A DNA stretch of 64,000 nucleotides, taken from NCBI GenBank assembly GCA_022835495.1, contig BQOK01000001.1, forward strand, positions 1,426,001 through 1,490,000. Reading direction: 5' to 3'. The notes below the pieces were generated by a model that was not told where the DNA came from, did not search any database, and saw only the letters and a program-made list of their open reading frames with translations. Shown piece by piece: positions 60,150-64,000 of this stretch. Each line of letters begins with the position of its first letter. Position 1 is the first letter of the stretch. The stretch comes from Oscillospiraceae bacterium. GTDB lineage: Bacteria > Bacillota > Clostridia > Oscillospirales > Ruminococcaceae. The position numbers and the translations under genes were made by a program.

Positions 60150-61628
60150 ATGAAACTGGAACAGCTTTTGGAGGGTGTGGAGTACACCCTGGTGCAGGGG
60201 GATCTTTCCACCGAGGTGCGGGACATCGTGTACGATTCCCGCAAGGTACAGATCGGGGTAGCCTTTGTGTGCATTGTGGGGACCACCCGCGACAGCCACG
60301 ACTACGCCGCCGACGTGGTGACCAGCGGCGCCGGGGTGCTGGTGATCCAGCACAAGCTGGAGGAGACGCCCCAGGGGGTGACGGTGATCCAGGTGCCCTC
60401 GAGCCGGCGGGCTTTGGCGCTGATGAGCTGCAACTTTTTCGGCAACCCTGCAAAGCGCATGACCATGATCGGGGTGACCGGGACCAAGGGCAAAACCACC
60501 ACCGCCCACATGATCCGCTCGGTGATGCTGGCCGCGGGGCGCAGCTGCGGGATCATTGGAACAAACGGCGTGGCCTACGGCCAGGTGGGCCACACCCTGA
60601 TCAACACCACCCCGGAGAGCTATGAGCTGCAGAAGATGTTCAGCGAGATGCTGGCGGCCGGATGCGACAGCGTGGTGATGGAGGTGTCGAGCCAGGGGCT
60701 GATGATGGACCGGGTGACCGGCATCCATTACGATGTGGGCGTGTTCACCAACCTTTACCCGGATCACATCGGCGGCCCGGGCGAGCATGCCAGCTTTGAG
60801 GAATACCGGGCCTGGAAGGGGCAGCTGTTCCGCCGGTGCGACGTGGGCGTGGTGAACTGGGACGACAAAAACTGCAACACCCTGCTGGCGGGGCACACCT
60901 GCCGGCTGGTGACCTATGGAATGCACGACGGGGTGGAGTTTCAGGGCACGGACATGCGGCTGGAACGCTCGGAACATTTTTTGGGCATCTCTTACCGGGT
61001 GACGGGCACGGAAACGATGGACGTAAAGGTGAACATGCCGGGCGAATTCACCGTTTACAACAGCCTGGCCGCCATTGCGGTGGGCCGGGTGCTGGGACTG
61101 GAGCGGAAGGCGATTCTGGAAGGGCTGGAGCGCCTGACGGTAAAGGGCCGGGTGGAAATTGTGCCGGTGAGCAAAAAGTTCACCGTGCTGATCGATTTTG
61201 CCCACAATGAGTCGGGCGCTGAGAATCTGCTGTCCACCCTGCGGGCGTACCACCCCAAACGCCTGGTGGTGCTGTTTGGCTGCGGAGGCGACCGGAGCCG
61301 CCTGCGCCGTTACGGCATGGGCGAGGTGGCCAGCAAAATGGCGGACTTTTTGATCCTGACCGAGGACAACAACCGCTTTGAGCGGGTGGAGGATATCATT
61401 GCCGACATCAAGGTGGGCATTGCCCAGGGCCGGGCGGACGTGCCGTACGTGGAGATCCCGGACCGGCTGGAGGCCATCCACTATGCGCTGGACCACGCCC
61501 GGGAGGGCGATCTGATCGCGGTGATCGGCAAGGGGCACGAGGCTTACCGGGACCGCATGGGCGAGAAGACCCCTTTCCTGGAGCGGGAACTCATTGAGGA
61601 ATACGCGGCGCAGATCGGCCTGGAATAG
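60150..61628 (+). CDS. MurE-type Mur ligase, atypical amino-acid motif
   Basis: 492 residues; AGAGGGGGG upstream. Substrate domain with YDSRKVQIG, ATP loop GVTGTKGKTTT (108-118), Lys 223 in AWKGQLF as the carbamylated residue, GCGGDRSR, and GKGHEAY. MurE enzymes adding meso-diaminopimelate carry DNPR; this one has DNNR at 406-409, and DFAHNESG where DYAHTPD is usual. It may be the only MurE or a specialised paralogue, since the dcw cluster has none. Cotranscribed with asnB 2. Confidence 0.85.
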   Translation: MKLEQLLEGVEYTLVQGDLSTEVRDIVYDSRKVQIGVAFVCIVGTTRDSHDYAADVVTSGAGVLVIQHKLEETPQGVTVIQVPSSRRALALMSCNFFGNPAKRMTMIGVTGTKGKTTTAHMIRSVMLAAGRSCGIIGTNGVAYGQVGHTLINTTPESYELQKMFSEMLAAGCDSVVMEVSSQGLMMDRVTGIHYDVGVFTNLYPDHIGGPGEHASFEEYRAWKGQLFRRCDVGVVNWDDKNCNTLLAGHTCRLVTYGMHDGVEFQGTDMRLERSEHFLGISYRVTGTETMDVKVNMPGEFTVYNSLAAIAVGRVLGLERKAILEGLERLTVKGRVEIVPVSKKFTVLIDFAHNESGAENLLSTLRAYHPKRLVVLFGCGGDRSRLRRYGMGEVASKMADFLILTEDNNRFERVEDIIADIKVGIAQGRADVPYVEIPDRLEAIHYALDHAREGDLIAVIGKGHEAYRDRMGEKTPFLERELIEEYAAQIGLE

Positions 61629-61690
61629 GCTCCGGCGCGTATAAATTTTTACTGCACAGCATTAAACAAAGAGAGGTTTGAACATACGTT

Positions 61691-63427
61691 ATGCCCATTA
61701 TTGGCATTGATCTTGGAACCACCAACAGCCTGGCGGCTGTGTATCGGGGCGGCCGCTGCCAGCTGATCCCCAACGCCTTCGGCGAGGTATTGACCCCCAG
61801 CGTGGTGAGCATGGACGAGGACGGCACCGTGCTGGTGGGGCAGGCTGCAAAGGAGCGGCTCATCACCCACCCCGGCCGCACGGCCGCCGCCTTTAAGCGC
61901 AGCATGGGAACCACCCGGCAATTTTTGCTGGACCAGAAGCTGTTCAGCCCAGAGGAGCTCTCGGCGCTGGTGCTGCGCCGCCTGAAGGAGGACGCGGAGG
62001 CCTTTTTGGGCGAGCCGGTGGAAGAGGCTGTGGTGAGCGTGCCCGCCTACTTTACCGACCGGCAGCGCGCGGCCACCAAGCGGGCCGGCATGCTGGCGGG
62101 ATTGAAGGTGGACCGGCTTATCAACGAGCCCAGCGCCGCGGCCCTTGCCTGCTATGACCCCGCCCAGGGGGACGCCGCGTTTCTGGTGTATGATTTTGGC
62201 GGCGGCACACTGGATGTTTCGGTGGTGGACTGCTTTGAAAACGTGGTGAACATTTTGGCCGTGAGCGGTGACAACCAGCTTGGCGGCAACGATTTTGACG
62301 CGGCCATCGCCCACATGTACTGCCAGCAGAACGGCATTGACTACGGCGGGCTGCCCCCGGAGAAAAAGGCCATTTTGCTGGCACAGGCAGAGCAATGCAA
62401 GCGCACGTTGACCGAGTCGCCCATGGCGATGATGGTGCTGGACCTGCCCGGGCTGGAGGGCTCGATGGGGCTTACGGGGCAAAAGCTCATTGAGGGGGCC
62501 GCCACCCTGTTCAGCCGCATGCGCGCCCCGCTGCAAAAGGCCCTGAAGGACAGCGGGATTTCCGCGGAGGAGCTGAAGGGCGTGGTGCCGGTGGGGGGCA
62601 GCTGCAAAATGCCGGTGGTGCGCCAGTACCTGAACCACCTTTTGGGCAGCCAGCTGCTGGACGCCGGGCACCCGGACACGGTGGTGGCCCAGGGCGCGGG
62701 GCTGTATGCGGCTATGAAGGCGCGGGAGGAAAACCTGAAGGAGATGGTGCTCACCGACATCTGCCCCTTTACGCTGGGGGTGGGAGTGCACAACCCCACG
62801 GATGAGGACAACCTGCTGATGAGCCCGATCATTGAGCGCAACAGCGCCCTGCCCACCAGCAAGGTGGAAAATTACTACACCGTTTCCAACGGGCAGGACC
62901 GCCTGCGGATCCAGGTGTACCAGGGCGACGCCATGTATTGCAGGGACAACCTGAAGCTGGGCGAGCTGGACCTGCCCGTGCCCCCGGCCCCGGCGGGCAA
63001 GGAGGGCGCGGCGGTGCGCTTTACTTACGATATCAACGGGATTCTGGAGGTGGAGGCCAAGAGCCTTTCCACCCAAAAAACCATCAGCACCGTGCTGGTG
63101 GGCAGGGGCAGCGGCATGACCGAGGCGGAGGCCAAAAAGCGGCTGGCCCAGCTGCAGGGCCTTAAAATCCACCCCCGCGACCAGGAGGAAAACCGCCTGG
63201 TGCTGGCGCGGGCCGAGCGCCTGTGGGAAGAGGCATTGGGCGAAACGCGGGACGTGATTGCCCAGGCGGCGCAGGCCTTCGGCGAGGCGCTGCGCAGCCA
63301 AGAGCCGGCGCGCATCCTGCGGGTGCGCAAGCGCTGCCAGGGCCTGCTGGACCGGGTGGAGGCGGGCCTTTCGCTGGAGGGCTTCAGCTTCGGCGAGGAT
63401 TTTTTCGATGAGGATGAAGAATCATGA
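61691..63427 (+). CDS. Hsp70-family chaperone, HscC-like
   Basis: 578 residues, shorter than DnaK. ATPase domain with GIDLGTTNS, the linker-side VYDFGGGTLDVSV and VPVGGSCKMPVV (DnaK has GGSTRMP). The substrate-binding beta domain includes NSALPTSK; the C-terminal helical lid is shortened and ends acidic. This fits the HscC subgroup. Its stop overlaps the start of a J-domain-like gene (ATGA), so the two are a chaperone/co-chaperone pair. Confidence 0.9.
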   Translation: MPIIGIDLGTTNSLAAVYRGGRCQLIPNAFGEVLTPSVVSMDEDGTVLVGQAAKERLITHPGRTAAAFKRSMGTTRQFLLDQKLFSPEELSALVLRRLKEDAEAFLGEPVEEAVVSVPAYFTDRQRAATKRAGMLAGLKVDRLINEPSAAALACYDPAQGDAAFLVYDFGGGTLDVSVVDCFENVVNILAVSGDNQLGGNDFDAAIAHMYCQQNGIDYGGLPPEKKAILLAQAEQCKRTLTESPMAMMVLDLPGLEGSMGLTGQKLIEGAATLFSRMRAPLQKALKDSGISAEELKGVVPVGGSCKMPVVRQYLNHLLGSQLLDAGHPDTVVAQGAGLYAAMKAREENLKEMVLTDICPFTLGVGVHNPTDEDNLLMSPIIERNSALPTSKVENYYTVSNGQDRLRIQVYQGDAMYCRDNLKLGELDLPVPPAPAGKEGAAVRFTYDINGILEVEAKSLSTQKTISTVLVGRGSGMTEAEAKKRLAQLQGLKIHPRDQEENRLVLARAERLWEEALGETRDVIAQAAQAFGEALRSQEPARILRVRKRCQGLLDRVEAGLSLEGFSFGEDFFDEDEES

Positions 63428-64000
63428 GCTTTTGGTCACTGCTGGGGATTGGGCCGACCACGGATAAAACAGCCATCCGCCATGCCTATGCGGAGAAAAC
63501 CAAAACCTGTCACCCGGAGGAAGACCCGGAGGGGTTTGACGCGCTGCACAAGGCGTTTGACGCGGCGATGCAGTATGCGCGGCGCAACGCCGGCAGAGCG
63601 GCAGTGCTGAGAGAGGAGAAAGCCCCTGTGCGCGCCGCGGACGGAACGCCCGCCGCCGAAAAGGGGCGGGCGGCTGCGGCGCAGCGCGCGCGCCAGGCGG
63701 CCCGCGCTGCCGAGCAGGAGGCGCTGGAGGAGTATCAGCAGGAGCAAAAACGCGCCCGCGGGGCCGAGCTGAGCCTTGGCCGGGGCGAGCAGGAGAGCGG
63801 CCAGCAGTTCGATTTTTCCGCAGCGCAGGCCGCCTCCGGCGGCGCGGAGCAGGCGGTGCCCCCCGGCACCCCGGCGGCACAGGAGCGGCCGGAAGAACCG
63901 GAACGGCCGCTGACCCCGGAGGAACAGGCCTGGCGCAACGAGCCGCCGCCGCTGGAGGAGCCCGGAAGCGCGCTGCCGGAAAACACGGAGGGGCAGCGGC
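63424..64000 (+). CDS. J-domain-like protein, incomplete at window end
   Basis: At least 192 residues, running past the window end. The N-terminus MSFWSLLGIGPTTDKTAIRHAY then KTKTCHPEEDPEGFDALHKAF follows a J-domain, but the invariant HPD tripeptide reads HPE. After about residue 60 the chain is Ala/Glu/Gln/Arg rich, then Pro-rich, without recognisable domains. Coupled to the HscC-like gene by a 4-base overlap. With HPE it may still stimulate or instead only recruit the chaperone. Confidence 0.8.
   Translation, partial: MSFWSLLGIGPTTDKTAIRHAYAEKTKTCHPEEDPEGFDALHKAFDAAMQYARRNAGRAAVLREEKAPVRAADGTPAAEKGRAAAAQRARQAARAAEQEALEEYQQEQKRARGAELSLGRGEQESGQQFDFSAAQAASGGAEQAVPPGTPAAQERPEEPERPLTPEEQAWRNEPPPLEEPGSALPENTEGQR

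Overview
The window looks like a chromosomal segment of a GC-rich, Gram-positive gut Firmicute, most likely in the Oscillospiraceae/Ruminococcaceae (Faecalibacterium-Subdoligranulum-Gemmiger type). That placement is inference. It rests on the ylxM-ffh-rpsP-khpA-rimM-trmD operon, an mraZ-rsmH-ftsL-pbp division cluster, Firmicute-type promoters and Shine-Dalgarno sites, TraX and DegV proteins, heterodimeric ABC exporters and a GC-rich core broken by an AT-rich island.

Layout. 1-250 holds three tRNA genes (Arg partial, His, Gln). 384-886 is a type I-C-like CRISPR array of eight repeats with no cas genes beside it, followed by an AT-rich leader and a hairpin-rich stretch. 1317-3162 carries a small helical protein, a tyrosine recombinase and a 52-residue rubredoxin. 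3360-14778 holds enolase, a DegV protein, a TetM-like ribosomal GTPase fused to a NYN/YacP ribonuclease domain, a MarR-controlled heterodimeric ABC exporter, and a thioredoxin/thioredoxin reductase pair that flanks the tail of a lost short-chain dehydrogenase. About 14.9-22.1 kb is an AT-rich accessory island. It has an IS4-type transposase in operon with a membrane protein, a divergent XRE regulator with palindromic operators, a candidate small RNA, a tiny hydrophobic peptide gene with an in-frame amber codon, more XRE regulators, an alpha/beta hydrolase, and a regularly repeated operator upstream of two small helical proteins.

22.2-26.0 kb has an AraC/GyrI regulator, TraX, a methyltransferase and a divergent cysteine-synthase-like enzyme. 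26.2-29.9 kb is the SRP/ribosome-maturation operon. Then come HPr, UvrC, RsmD and a coiled-coil protein. 33.6-44.5 kb is the dcw cluster (mraZ, rsmH, ftsL, PASTA-PBP, murF, mraY, ftsW, murG, ftsQ) under a consensus promoter and a three-copy MraZ box. It lacks murC, murD, murE, ftsA and ftsZ.

44.5-54.8 kb contains a half-size chromate transporter pair with a divergent LysR regulator, and a duplicated cassette of YtcJ-like amidohydrolases with membrane-embedded LuxR regulators and a MATE exporter. 55.0-63.4 kb looks like a peptidoglycan-modification locus: asparagine-synthase-type amidotransferase plus D-aspartate-ligase-like ATP-grasp enzyme, divergent from a second amidotransferase, a MurE-type ligase with an altered specificity motif, an HscC-type Hsp70 and a J-domain-like protein that runs off the window.

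The items most worth a second look are the GTPase-NYN fusion, the transposase operon with its operator region, the sRNA plus interrupted peptide gene, the AACC-N6-GGTT operator array, and the MurE/AsnB/ATP-grasp/Hsp70 locus.
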